From assembly GCF_008364825.1 (NCBI RefSeq), contig NZ_VTTO01000002.1, forward strand, positions 124,001 to 188,000: a stretch of 64,000 nt of DNA, written 5' to 3'. Below, in pieces: positions 45,219-53,660 of the stretch. The first letter of the stretch is position 1, and every line of letters begins with the position of its first letter. The DNA comes from Azospirillum sp. B21. GTDB lineage: Bacteria > Pseudomonadota > Alphaproteobacteria > Azospirillales > Azospirillaceae. A program made the position numbers and the translations under genes. The notes under the pieces are model-generated. The model was given only the letters and a program-made list of their open reading frames with translations, did not search any database and had not been told where the DNA came from.

Positions 45219-46349
45219 CTACTCTCCATCCACATAAACCCGGTGATAGCGCCGGCCGAGCGAGGTGAGGATCTCGTAGCCGATGGTCCCGCCCTCCGCC
45301 GCGACCTGATCGACCGGGCGTTTCGGTCCGATCAGCTCGACCATGCGGCCGGCATGCGCCACCGATTCCGGTAGCCCGGTGACGTCGATGGTGATCAGGT
45401 CCATGGAGATGCGGCCGACGATGGGGGCGGCGACGCCGTCGACGTAGATGTGCCCCTTGCCGCTGAGAGAGCGCAGATAGCCGTCGGCATAGCCGACGCC
45501 GATGGTCGCGATCCGCGCCGGACCCGTGACCTTGTGGGCCGCACCATAGCCGACCGTCATCGGCACCGCGCAGTTGCGGACCTGCAGCAGACGGGCGTCG
45601 AGACGCACCGTACCCAGCATCGGATTGGGCAGATGCGGCGTCGGGTTGACGCCGTAGAGCGCGCAGCCCGGCCGGGCGAGGTCGAAATGATGGTCCTTGC
45701 CGTGGAAGATGCCGGACGAGTTGGCGAAGCTCGCCTTTGCCTTCGGCAGCCGGGCCAGCGCCGCGCGGAAGCGGTCGAGCTGCTCCCCGGTCATCGGGCT
45801 GTCGAACTCGTCGGCGCAGGCGAGATGGGTCATCCAATAGCGGACGTCGATCCCCTCAAGCCGTTCCGGATGGCCGGCGAGATCGTCCAGTTCGTCGGGG
45901 CCGAGACCCAAGCGGTTCATGCCGGTGTCGATGTGGATCACCGCCGGCAGAGCCTCCCCCCGCGACTGGGCGAAGGCCTGCCACGCCGCGATCTCCCCCA
46001 GATGGTTCAGAACCGGCAGGATGCGGTTGGCGATGAATTCCCCCTCGCACCCCATCGGCAGGCCGCCCAGCGAAAACACCTGTGCTTCCGGGGCGACCGG
46101 CTCCAGCGCGCGGCGGACGGCCAGCGCCTCGTCGAACTGGGCGACGACGAAGGTCCGACAGCCGGCGGCGCCCAGGGCCGGCACGACGCGCGCCACGCCC
46201 AGCCCATAGGCATCGGCCTTGACCACGGCGGAGCATTCCGCCGGGGCGACGCGGTCGCGCAGCTGGGTCCAGTTGGCGACGACGGCGCCGAGATCCACGG
46301 TGAGGATGGCTCCGGCGCGCGGGTTCAGGTCGCTCGTCACTTTGGTCAC
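45219..46349 (-). CDS. alr: Alanine racemase
   Basis: 376 aa. PLP lysine in AVVKADAYGLG (K44); the second catalytic residue, Tyr268, in VGYGAAHKV; substrate-side motifs HIDTGMNRLG and SSGIFHGKDHHFDLARPG; and VGRISMDLITIDV near the end. It interconverts L- and D-alanine for peptidoglycan. Its ATG overlaps the dnaB stop by four bases, so translation is probably coupled to dnaB. This dnaB-alr order is conserved in many bacteria. Confidence 0.95.
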   Translation of the reverse strand: MTKVTSDLNPRAGAILTVDLGAVVANWTQLRDRVAPAECSAVVKADAYGLGVARVVPALGAAGCRTFVVAQFDEALAVRRALEPVAPEAQVFSLGGLPMGCEGEFIANRILPVLNHLGEIAAWQAFAQSRGEALPAVIHIDTGMNRLGLGPDELDDLAGHPERLEGIDVRYWMTHLACADEFDSPMTGEQLDRFRAALARLPKAKASFANSSGIFHGKDHHFDLARPGCALYGVNPTPHLPNPMLGTVRLDARLLQVRNCAVPMTVGYGAAHKVTGPARIATIGVGYADGYLRSLSGKGHIYVDGVAAPIVGRISMDLITIDVTGLPESVAHAGRMVELIGPKRPVDQVAAEGGTIGYEILTSLGRRYHRVYVDGE

Positions 46350-47851
46350 TCGTCGGTCTGGTGGTGCTGGTCGAGATCGCCGAACTTGGTGAACTGGCCG
46401 TCGAAGTAGAGACGGACGGTGCCGATCGGACCGTGACGCTGCTTGGCGATGATCACCTCGGCGGTGTTGTGCACCTCGCCCAGGCGCTGCTGCCAGCGCT
46501 GATAGCGGTCGTTGAACTTGTCGTCGCTCTCGTCGGGCCGGCGCGAGGGCTCGGCGCGCTCAAGGTAATACTGTTCGCGGAAAACGAACATCACGACGTC
46601 GGCGTCCTGCTCGATCGAGCCCGACTCGCGAAGGTCGGCCAGCTGCGGGCGCTTGTCCTCGCGAAGCTCCACCGCGCGACTCAGCTGCGACAGCGCCACC
46701 ACCGGCACGTCCAACTCCTTGGCGATGGCCTTCAGGCCGCGGGTGATCTCCGAGATCTCCTGCACCCGGTTCTCCGACCCGCGCGAGGACGAGCCGCGCA
46801 GCAGCTGGAGATAGTCGACCACCACCATGCTGAGGCCCGAGGTCCGCTTCAGCCGGCGGCAGCGCGTGCGCACCGCGGCGACCGACAGGGCCGGCGTGTC
46901 GTCGACATAGAAGGGGCAGCGCGCCAGATCCTGGCTGGCCTGGACGAATTTCGGGAAGTCGGTGTCGCGGATCTCGCCGCGGCGGATCTTGTCGCCGGGC
47001 ACCTGCACCTCGTCGGCGAGGATACGGGTGGCCAGCTGTTCCGCCGACATTTCGAGCGAGAAGAAGCCGACCACGCCGCCTTCCTGGCCTGAGGAGCGCA
47101 TGTGCGCCTTGGCGGCGTTGAAGGCGATGTTGGTGGCCAGCGCCGTCTTGCCCATGGAGGGGCGTCCGGCGAGGATGATCAGGTCCGACGGGTGCAGGCC
47201 GCCCAGCTTGCGGTCGATGTCGATCAGGCCGGTGGTGACGCCGGTGACGTGGCTGGAGCGGCGGAAGGCCGCCTCCGCCGTCGTGATGGCGTGCTTGACC
47301 GACTCGCCGAAGGCGACGAAGCCACCCTGCACGTCACCGGTCGAGGCGAGGTCGAACAGCTGCTTCTCCGCCTCGCCGATCTGGTCCAGCGCGGTGATGT
47401 CGAGGTCGTGGCGGTACGCCTCGTTCACCATGTCGGTGCCGACCTCGATCAGCTGCCGGCGGATGAACAGGTCGTGGATGGTCTTGCCGTAATCGCCGGC
47501 GTTGACCACGGTGACGACGTTGGCCGCCAGCTCCGCCAGATAGGCGCTGCCGCCTTCCACCGCCAGTTCGGGATCATTGTCGAACAGGGACTTCAAGGTG
47601 ACCGGGTTCGCGATCTGGCCGCGATCGATCATCTTGGTGATGGCGGCGAAGATGCGCTGGTGGGCCGGGTCGTAGAAATGCTCCGGCCGCAGGAACTCGC
47701 CGACCTTCTCATAGGCCTTGTTGTTGACCAGGATCGCGCCCAGCAGCGCCTGCTCCGCCTCCTCGTTGTTTGGGGGCGTGCGGTACTCGGCCGTCGGCTT
47801 GACCGCGGCGGAGGGGCGGGGATCGAACAGCGATGAGGTCTGGTTGCTCAT
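46346..47851 (-). CDS. dnaB: Replicative DNA helicase DnaB
   Basis: 501 aa from ATG 47851; no clear ribosome site. The N-terminal DnaB domain (about 25-130) has PPNNEEAEQALLGAILVNN, which sets the start. The RecA-like domain has Walker A AGRPSMGKTALA (K235), Walker B-type MVVVDYLQLL, and SQLSRAVELREDKRPQLADLRESG with the arginine-finger region, ending RHGPIGTVRLYFDGQFTKF. Full length, hexameric replicative helicase. DnaA-box matches lie 79-108 bp upstream. First gene of an operon with alr. Confidence 0.97.
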   Translation of the reverse strand: MSNQTSSLFDPRPSAAVKPTAEYRTPPNNEEAEQALLGAILVNNKAYEKVGEFLRPEHFYDPAHQRIFAAITKMIDRGQIANPVTLKSLFDNDPELAVEGGSAYLAELAANVVTVVNAGDYGKTIHDLFIRRQLIEVGTDMVNEAYRHDLDITALDQIGEAEKQLFDLASTGDVQGGFVAFGESVKHAITTAEAAFRRSSHVTGVTTGLIDIDRKLGGLHPSDLIILAGRPSMGKTALATNIAFNAAKAHMRSSGQEGGVVGFFSLEMSAEQLATRILADEVQVPGDKIRRGEIRDTDFPKFVQASQDLARCPFYVDDTPALSVAAVRTRCRRLKRTSGLSMVVVDYLQLLRGSSSRGSENRVQEISEITRGLKAIAKELDVPVVALSQLSRAVELREDKRPQLADLRESGSIEQDADVVMFVFREQYYLERAEPSRRPDESDDKFNDRYQRWQQRLGEVHNTAEVIIAKQRHGPIGTVRLYFDGQFTKFGDLDQHHQTDE

Positions 47852-47929
47852 GAAGGACACAATAGCAGAAACAGAACGGGAACGCTCTGCGAAGGGCGGG
47901 GAACCCTCCACAAAAGCTGTGCACAGAAG

Positions 47930-47959
47930 TTATCCACAGGCTGGGAAGTCTGGGGATAA
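47930..47959. promoter_or_regulatory. Two DnaA-box matches upstream of dnaB
   Basis: TTATCCACA at 47930-47938 is a perfect DnaA box on the plus strand. TGGGGATAA at 47951-47959 is a one-mismatch box on the minus strand (consensus TGTGGATAA). Boxes face each other, 12 bases apart, between the LOG gene end and the dnaB start. DnaA control of dnaB, or DnaA titration, is the likely meaning. No AT-rich unwinding region is seen, so it is not obviously an origin. Confidence 0.6.
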
Positions 47960-47982
47960 CCGCGGGAAGGGTTGACCCTGCC

Positions 47983-48567
47983 TCAGAGCTTCTTCGGCTG
48001 GGCCGGATGGGCGGGGACGGGCGCCACCTCCAACGCCTCGAACACCGCATCGACATGGTCGGCGACGCTGTAGAGGGCGGAGCGGTCGATGCGGGCGAAG
48101 CCCTGGGCGACCATGTGGTCGATCAGGCCGAGCAGCGGGCGCCAATAGCCGTCGACATCGGCGATGACGATCGGCTTGTCGTGCAGCTGAAGCTGCTTCC
48201 AGGTCAGGATCTCGAAGGCCTCGTCCAGCGTGCCGAGTCCGCCCGGCAGGATGACGAAGGCGTCGGAGCGCTCCACCATCATGCGCTTGCGGGTGTGCAT
48301 GCTGTCGACGACATGCAACTCGGTCAGGCCGGTATGCTCGATCTCCGCCGACTGGATGTGTTCGGGGATGATGCCGACCACCTCGCCGCCTGCGGCGATT
48401 GCGGCATCGGCGGCGATGCCCATCAGCCCGACCCGGCCGCCGCCATAGACCATGCGGATGCCGCGGCGGGCCAGCCCGTCGCCCAGCGCATGGGCGGCTT
48501 CCTTGTAGACATCGGCGACGCGGCTGGATGCACCGCAATAGACGCAGACGGAGGACAGGCTCTTCAT
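47983..48567 (-). CDS. LOG-family protein (cytokinin riboside 5'-monophosphate phosphoribohydrolase)
   Basis: 194 aa. SVCVYCGASSRVADVY at the N-terminus and the signature PGGLGTLDEAFEILTWKQL with R/K-rich SMHTRKRMMVERSDA. These are the TIGR00730/LOG lysine-decarboxylase-like Rossmann fold. Family members release free cytokinin bases from their 5'-monophosphate ribosides or act on AMP-like nucleotides. It stands alone between dnaB and a cytochrome gene. In a plant-associated bacterium a phytohormone role is possible, but a nucleotide-salvage role is equally possible. Confidence 0.88.
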   Translation of the reverse strand: MKSLSSVCVYCGASSRVADVYKEAAHALGDGLARRGIRMVYGGGRVGLMGIAADAAIAAGGEVVGIIPEHIQSAEIEHTGLTELHVVDSMHTRKRMMVERSDAFVILPGGLGTLDEAFEILTWKQLQLHDKPIVIADVDGYWRPLLGLIDHMVAQGFARIDRSALYSVADHVDAVFEALEVAPVPAHPAQPKKL

Positions 48568-48709
48568 CGCGGGTCAACCTTTCTCGCCACCACCGCCCAC
48601 CCGGGCGGGGCGTAAACAATCCGGTGAAAGCCATGGAATATCGGGAGAGGGCGGCGCGTCAACTGCGGCACAAGCACCGTTAAGCCAGGGCATCATCGGG
48701 AGGGACCAC

Positions 48710-49195
48710 ATGAGCAACCGCGTCGTCAATGTCCTTGCAGCGGCATCCGTCGCCGGTCTGATGTTCGCGCTGTTCGGCATGTCGGCGGGCAATGCCGGCG
48801 CCGCCGATCCGGCCGAGCAGGTGAAGGACCGGCAACAGACAATGAAGAAGCTCGGCGGCGGCATGGGTGCCGTCGCGAAGTTTGTGAAGAACGAGGGCGC
48901 TACCCTGGAGGATGCGGCCAAGGGGGCGGAGGCCGTGCTGGCTGTCACGAAAGTCGACCCGAAAATGATCTTCCCCGAAGGCACCGCGGTGGGGGTGACC
49001 GACAGCGCCGCCAAGCCGGAGCTGTGGAAGAACTGGGCGGAGGCGCAGCGCTACTGGAGCGGACTGCAGCCGGTGGCCGAGAAGCTGGACGCCGCGGTGA
49101 AGAGCGGTGACCGCACCCAGATCGCCCAGGCGCTGGGCGCAACCTCCAAGGCCTGCGGAAGCTGCCACGAGGACTTCCGCGTCAAGAAGAACTGA
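48710..49195 (+). CDS. Cytochrome c', class II
   Basis: 161 aa with a good GGGAGGG ribosome site. Signal peptide to about residue 31 (SAGNAGA). The mature protein is a four-helix bundle with a single C-terminal haem site CGSCH (C149, C152, H153), followed by EDFRVKKN, and a methionine in RQQTMKKLG (M45) that could be an axial ligand of the c-556 subtype. It carries electrons or binds NO/CO in the periplasm. The next cytochrome starts 3 bases after its stop, so they are one operon. Confidence 0.93.
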   Translation: MSNRVVNVLAAASVAGLMFALFGMSAGNAGAADPAEQVKDRQQTMKKLGGGMGAVAKFVKNEGATLEDAAKGAEAVLAVTKVDPKMIFPEGTAVGVTDSAAKPELWKNWAEAQRYWSGLQPVAEKLDAAVKSGDRTQIAQALGATSKACGSCHEDFRVKKN

Positions 49196-49198
49196 CCG

Positions 49199-50098
49199 AT
49201 GCGGCGCGTCCCGACCGCCGCCGCTGTCGCCGCATGGCTGCTGCCGCTCGCCGTTGCAGGCGGCGGTGCGGCCGGCGGTGCGCTGGCCGCGGACATGGCA
49301 CCGGCGGGCGATCCCGTGAGCCGTGGCGCCTATATCTTCCAGGCCGCCGGCTGCCTCGGCTGCCACAGCAACGAGAAGGAGGGCGGGGCGCCGCTGGCCG
49401 GCGGGCGGGCGCTCGCGACTCCCTTCGGCACCTTCCACACCCCCAACATCACGCCCGATCCGGAAACCGGCATCGGCCGCTGGAGCGACGCCGACTTCAT
49501 CCGCGCCTTCCGCGAGGGCTTGCGGCCCGACGGCGCCGCGCTGTTTCCCGCCTTCCCCTATGCCAGCTACACGCGGATGACCGACCGCGACCTGCTGGAC
49601 CTGAAGGCCTATCTGTTCAGCCAGCCGGCGGTGGCTGCTCCGAACAAGCCGCACGACCTGACGCCGCCCTTCTCCTGGCGCTTCCTGCTGCCGGTCTGGC
49701 AATGGATGTATCTGACCCCCGGCCCGGTGCCCGACGATCCGGCAAAGCCGCCGGCCTGGAACCGCGGGCGCTATCTGGTCGATGCGCTCGGCCATTGCGG
49801 CGAATGCCACAGCCCGCGCACCCTGATGGGCGGCATGGACGCCGGCCGCTATCTGGCCGGCAATCCGGACGGCCCGGACGGCGACAAGGTGCCTGGGATC
49901 ACCGGCGCCGAGAGCAAGGGGATCGGCGACTGGTCCGATGGCGACCTGACCCTGCTGCTGGAGACCGGATTGACCCCGGAAGGCGACGTCGTCGGCGGCG
50001 CCATGGGCGAGGTGGTGCGCAACAGCACCTCCAAACTGACGGCCGACGACCGCGCCGCCATCGCCGCCTATCTGAGGACGGTGCCGGCGAAGGACTGA
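49199..50098 (+). CDS. Dihaem cytochrome c
   Basis: 299 aa with a signal peptide (residues 1-31). Two CxxCH sites: CLGCH (C52, C55, H56) and CGECH (C200, C203, H204), each within a cytochrome c domain. Segments TPFGTFHTPNITPDPETGIGRWSDADFIRAFREG and GIGDWSDGDLTLLLETGLTPEGD are the repeat-like stretches seen in cytochrome subunits of membrane alcohol/aldehyde dehydrogenases and ThiC-type dihaem proteins. No dehydrogenase gene adjoins. Starts 3 bases after the class II cytochrome stop, so the two are cotranscribed periplasmic electron carriers. Confidence 0.92.
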   Translation: MRRVPTAAAVAAWLLPLAVAGGGAAGGALAADMAPAGDPVSRGAYIFQAAGCLGCHSNEKEGGAPLAGGRALATPFGTFHTPNITPDPETGIGRWSDADFIRAFREGLRPDGAALFPAFPYASYTRMTDRDLLDLKAYLFSQPAVAAPNKPHDLTPPFSWRFLLPVWQWMYLTPGPVPDDPAKPPAWNRGRYLVDALGHCGECHSPRTLMGGMDAGRYLAGNPDGPDGDKVPGITGAESKGIGDWSDGDLTLLLETGLTPEGDVVGGAMGEVVRNSTSKLTADDRAAIAAYLRTVPAKD

Positions 50099-50251
50099 CT
50101 TTACCCGAGCCTCGGCCGAATCGTGATCTTATGGAGCAATCGATGCCGATTGGCCGATGGAAATGCTCCAACGGCGCCATTCTTTTGGCACCTGTCCTTC
50201 TGCTATAGTTGCCCATCCTGCCGTGGTGGCGGGCCGCCGGATGGGTGCTCA

Positions 50252-51355
50252 GTGAAACGAAACGCGTTGTTCGCAGCTTTGGGCGTGGCTCTGACGGGTG
50301 GGGCGGCGGCGGTCGTCCTGTGGCCGGCCGGAACCCCTGTGCAGGCACCAGTTCCGGCGGCGTCGGCTCCCGCTGCTACTGCCACCGCCTCGCCGGTGAC
50401 GACACAGCCGGCGGCACCCGCGAAAGCTGCGGCGGCACCGGCTCCCGCAGCACCCGCGGCGCCCAGCTTCGACGTGGTGCGGGTGGCGCCCGACGGGGCG
50501 ACGGTGATGGCCGGCCGCGCGGCCCCCGGTTCGCAGGTGACGGTCACCGACGGCGGCACCCCGGTCGCCACCGCCAAGGCCGACCAGCGAGGCGAATGGG
50601 TGATGCTGCCCGAGAAACCGCTGGCCCCCGGCACGCGCGAACTGAACCTGAGCGAGGCCCGTCCCGGGTCCGACACGCCGGTGCCGGCCGACAAGGTGGT
50701 CGTGGTGATGGTGCCCGATCCGGCGGCCAAGCCCACGGCCGAACAGATCACTTCGACCCAGGGCACCGCGACCGACTCGGCGTCACAGGGCACGGCCGTC
50801 GCTGTTGCGGTTCCGCGCGACGGGCTGGCCGGTGCGCCGGCATCCATGGGCGGCAGCTCGGTTCTGCAGGCACCCCCGGTTCCCGCCAACGGCGCGCCTC
50901 CGCCGCCGGGCGGCGTGTCGGTGGAGACGATGGACTATGATCCCGCCGGCCGTGTGGCGCTGGGCGGGCGGGCGGCGCCCAACAGCCCGGTCCAGCTCTA
51001 TCTCGACAACATCCTGGTCGGCAGCGCCCACAGCGACCCCAAGGGCGGCTGGCGCCTGATCCCCGAAAAACTGATCGATCCCGGCGTCTACACCCTGCGC
51101 GCCGATCAGGTCACCCAGTCCGGCAAGGTGGTGGCGCGGGCCGAACTGCCGGTCCAGGTCTCCGCCATGCCCACCGGGGCCACCGACGGACGCAGCATCG
51201 TCGTGCAGCCCGGCAACAGCCTGTGGCGGCTGGCCCGCCGCACCTATGGCGACGGCATGCTCTACACCACCATCTACACCGCCAACCGCGAGCAGATCCG
51301 CGACCCGGACCTGATCTATCCCGGCCAGATCTTCTCGCTGCCGCAGGTGAATTGA
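50252..51355 (+). CDS. LysM-domain envelope protein with repeated beta-sandwich modules
   Basis: 367 aa from GTG 50252 with GGATGGG upstream. N-terminal hydrophobic anchor (FAALGVALTGGAAAVVLW). An Ala/Pro-rich linker follows (about 25-75), then two related Ig-like modules: one with DGATVMAGRAAPGSQVTV and GEWVMLPEKPLAPGTREL, one with GRVALGGRAAPNSPVQLYLDN and GGWRLIPEKLIDPGVYTLR. The C-terminus is a LysM domain: IVVQPGNSLWRLARRTYGDGMLYTTIYTANREQIRDPDLIYPGQIFSLP. It binds peptidoglycan in the periplasm; function otherwise unknown. Confidence 0.88.
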   Translation: MKRNALFAALGVALTGGAAAVVLWPAGTPVQAPVPAASAPAATATASPVTTQPAAPAKAAAAPAPAAPAAPSFDVVRVAPDGATVMAGRAAPGSQVTVTDGGTPVATAKADQRGEWVMLPEKPLAPGTRELNLSEARPGSDTPVPADKVVVVMVPDPAAKPTAEQITSTQGTATDSASQGTAVAVAVPRDGLAGAPASMGGSSVLQAPPVPANGAPPPPGGVSVETMDYDPAGRVALGGRAAPNSPVQLYLDNILVGSAHSDPKGGWRLIPEKLIDPGVYTLRADQVTQSGKVVARAELPVQVSAMPTGATDGRSIVVQPGNSLWRLARRTYGDGMLYTTIYTANREQIRDPDLIYPGQIFSLPQVN

Positions 51356-51394
51356 TCTGTGAACTGATTGGCGAACCGACCGGGGACCGCCGGT

Positions 51395-51808
51395 TCAGTC
51401 CGGCGGCAGTCGGCCGATGGCGGCCCAGCCCAGCGGGGTCAGGCGCAGCATCTCCGGACCCTCGCCGGCCGGGTTGGTCTCCAGCGCCACCAGTTCCCGA
51501 TTCTCGAACCAGGCCCAGCGCGCCACCTCGGCCGTGGTGCCGGGCCAGCCGTCGGCAAGCCGCTTCAGCACCTCCAGGTCGGCCGACGCGATGGGGAAGC
51601 GCGGTTTGGGCACGATCGCCTTCTTGGCGGTCGCCGGTGCCTCCGCCCCTGTCGCCGGCAGAGGCGGGGCGTCGGCCCCGGCATGGGCGCGGATCCAGTC
51701 GGTCTGATAGCTGCGGAGCGCCTGTTCCAGCTCGCTCCGTGCGGCGTCCACCGGGCAGCGCAGATAGGCGTCCAGCAGGGTATGCAGCGTGTTCTTTGCG
51801 TCGCTCAT
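51395..51808 (-). CDS. Hypothetical protein, possible winged-helix
   Basis: 137 aa with AGGGAT 8-13 bases before ATG 51808. N-terminal helices (TLHTLLDAYLRCPVDAARSELEQALRSYQ), a Pro/Ala linker, then SADLEVLKRLADGWPGTTAEVARWAWFENRELVALET and LRLTPLGWAAIGRLPPD, which patterns like a winged helix (two helices, a wing, TPLGWAAI). No signal peptide or membrane segment. No family recognised with confidence. Convergent with the LysM gene. Confidence 0.65.
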   Translation of the reverse strand: MSDAKNTLHTLLDAYLRCPVDAARSELEQALRSYQTDWIRAHAGADAPPLPATGAEAPATAKKAIVPKPRFPIASADLEVLKRLADGWPGTTAEVARWAWFENRELVALETNPAGEGPEMLRLTPLGWAAIGRLPPD

Positions 51809-51864
51809 GGTTCAAATATCCCTAAAGGGCAGCTTGGCCGGGAAGTCACCCCGCCGCGGCAGCG

Positions 51865-52866
51865 TCAAAGCCAGCCCGTCCGCCGGAAGCGGATGTACAA
51901 GCCGGCGCAGACGGCGGCGATCACGGCGAGCACCGCCGGGTAGCCGTACCGCCAGTGAAGCTCCGGCATATGCTCGAAGTTCATGCCGTACAGGCCGGCG
52001 ATGGCCGTCGGCACGGCGAGGATGGCGGCCCAGGCGGCCAGCTTGCGCGTCACGTCGTTCTGCCGTGCGGCGGCCAGGATCATACTGGTTTCGAAGGCGA
52101 AGGACAGCACCTCACGCAGCGAGGCGATCTGATCGTTGACGCGGATCACATGGTCCTGCACGTCGCGGTAATAGGGGCGGATCGCCGGGTCGATCATCGG
52201 CAGGTCGAAGCGATCCAGCCGCGAACAGACCTCCAGCAGGGGCGAGGCGTTGCGGCGCAGCCGCTCCAGGTCGCGCCGCAGCTGGTGGATGCGCTCGATC
52301 TCCGCCGTGCCGGGCGGGCGGGCGATCAGCTGGGCGTCCAGCTCCTCCACCATCGCCGCCATCTGGTCGAGGACGGGAGCATAGCAGTCCACCACATAGT
52401 CCATCACGGTGTAGACGACGAAGTCCTCGCCATGCTTCAGAAGATGCGGCGCGCTTTCGGCCCGCGCGCGCACCGGCGAATAGCTGCTCGATGCGCCATG
52501 CCGCACGGTGACGACATAGCCGCGCCCGGCGAAGACATGGGTTTCGCCCAGCACCAGTTCCCCCTGTTCCAGACGGGCGGTGCGCAGGACAATGAACAAG
52601 CTGTCGCCATAGACCTCCACCTTCGGGCGCTGGTGGGCGTGCAGGGCGTCCTCCACCGCCAGCTCATGCAGGCCGAACTGGCGTTTCACCTCCATCAGCA
52701 GCGCCTCGTCCGGTTCCCACAGGCCGATCCAGACGAAGTGGCCGTCCTTCGCCGCCCAGGATCCCGCCTCCGCGACCGGCACGTCGGCGATGCGCCGGCC
52801 GTCGCAATAGGCGGCGCTGGCCATCACGGGGTTGTGGGTGGGAACGGGCGAGGGCGGCAAGGTCAT
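51865..52866 (-). CDS. corA: CorA-type magnesium/cobalt transporter
   Basis: 333 aa from ATG 52866; ATG 52824 is an alternative, and neither has a good ribosome site. Large cytosolic alpha/beta domain (VDPVAEAGSWAAKDG-like region, FGLHELAVEDALHAHQRPKVEVYGD), long stalk helices (LDQMAAMVEELDAQLI, RIHQLRRDLERLRRNASPLLEV), and two C-terminal membrane helices with the signature YGMNFEHMPE (GMN motif) just after the first. Pentameric Mg2+/Co2+ channel. It is divergent from the membrane protein at 53022. Confidence 0.93.
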   Translation of the reverse strand: MTLPPSPVPTHNPVMASAAYCDGRRIADVPVAEAGSWAAKDGHFVWIGLWEPDEALLMEVKRQFGLHELAVEDALHAHQRPKVEVYGDSLFIVLRTARLEQGELVLGETHVFAGRGYVVTVRHGASSSYSPVRARAESAPHLLKHGEDFVVYTVMDYVVDCYAPVLDQMAAMVEELDAQLIARPPGTAEIERIHQLRRDLERLRRNASPLLEVCSRLDRFDLPMIDPAIRPYYRDVQDHVIRVNDQIASLREVLSFAFETSMILAAARQNDVTRKLAAWAAILAVPTAIAGLYGMNFEHMPELHWRYGYPAVLAVIAAVCAGLYIRFRRTGWL

Positions 52867-53021
52867 GGTTCGGAAAACCGGACAGCGGACGGCGGAGTGG
52901 CGGCACTCTAAAGAGGTTCTCCGGCAGCGTCGACGACTCCGATGGTGCCGACCGGGCGGACCGGGCGTTCCGCGCGTTGTCACTGCCAAGGACCAGTTTC
53001 GGATCGGGAAGGGGAAGCACG

Positions 53022-53549
53022 ATGTTCCAATCGGCGGCGCGCGGGATGTATCTTCTGGCGGCGGTGACGCTCAGCCTGTTCGCCCTGCTGTTCATCGGCC
53101 TGTCGGCCCTGACCGTCGTGGAGGGGATGGTGGCGCTGGACAGCCACGCGCTGACCTCGGCCATGCTGGAAGGGGTCGGGATGATCGTGCTGGCCATCGC
53201 CGTCTTCGAGATCGCCAAATACCTCTACGAGGAGGAGATCGTCCGTGAACGCGAACTGCGCCGCGCCGACGAGGCTCGCCGCACCCTGACCAAGTTCCTG
53301 ACCACCATCATCATCGCCGCCAGTCTGGAGGGCCTTGTCCTGGTGTTCGAGGCGCGCACCAGCGAGATCTCCGCCATCGTCTATCCGGTGATGCTGCTGG
53401 GGGTGGTCACGCTGCTGGTGGTCGGGCTGGGTGCCTTCCAATGGTTGGCGCGCAAGGCGGAAAGCATCTATGTCGATCCCGCCGTGTCGGAAGCGGACGA
53501 GGCGGAGGACGACAAGCGGGAGGAAGAGGACGGCATCGCCAAGGCATAG
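53022..53549 (+). CDS. Conserved-looking four-helix membrane protein of unknown function
   Basis: 175 aa from ATG 53022, preceded by GGGAAGGGGAAG. Four membrane helices: about 9-30, 43-62, 90-110 and 115-137. A charged stretch YLYEEEIVRERELRRADEARR sits between helices 2 and 3. The C-terminal 25 residues are very acidic (EADEAEDDKREEEDG). No catalytic motif. It is divergent from corA, and whether it relates to cation transport cannot be told. Confidence 0.7.
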   Translation: MFQSAARGMYLLAAVTLSLFALLFIGLSALTVVEGMVALDSHALTSAMLEGVGMIVLAIAVFEIAKYLYEEEIVRERELRRADEARRTLTKFLTTIIIAASLEGLVLVFEARTSEISAIVYPVMLLGVVTLLVVGLGAFQWLARKAESIYVDPAVSEADEAEDDKREEEDGIAKA

Positions 53550-53660
53550 GCCGACAAGACGGGGCAAGGGGCCGCAGCGTCCGCCTTTTGCCATCATTGA
53601 CCCGTCCCTGCCGCCTGCGCCAAGCTTGCCCGCATCCAAGGTGGTAGAGGGAGATGGGGC

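Noticed and set aside
47930-47959. Replication origin at the DnaA boxes
   Set aside because: Only two boxes and no AT-rich unwinding region or neighbouring dnaA/parAB; control of dnaB is simpler.
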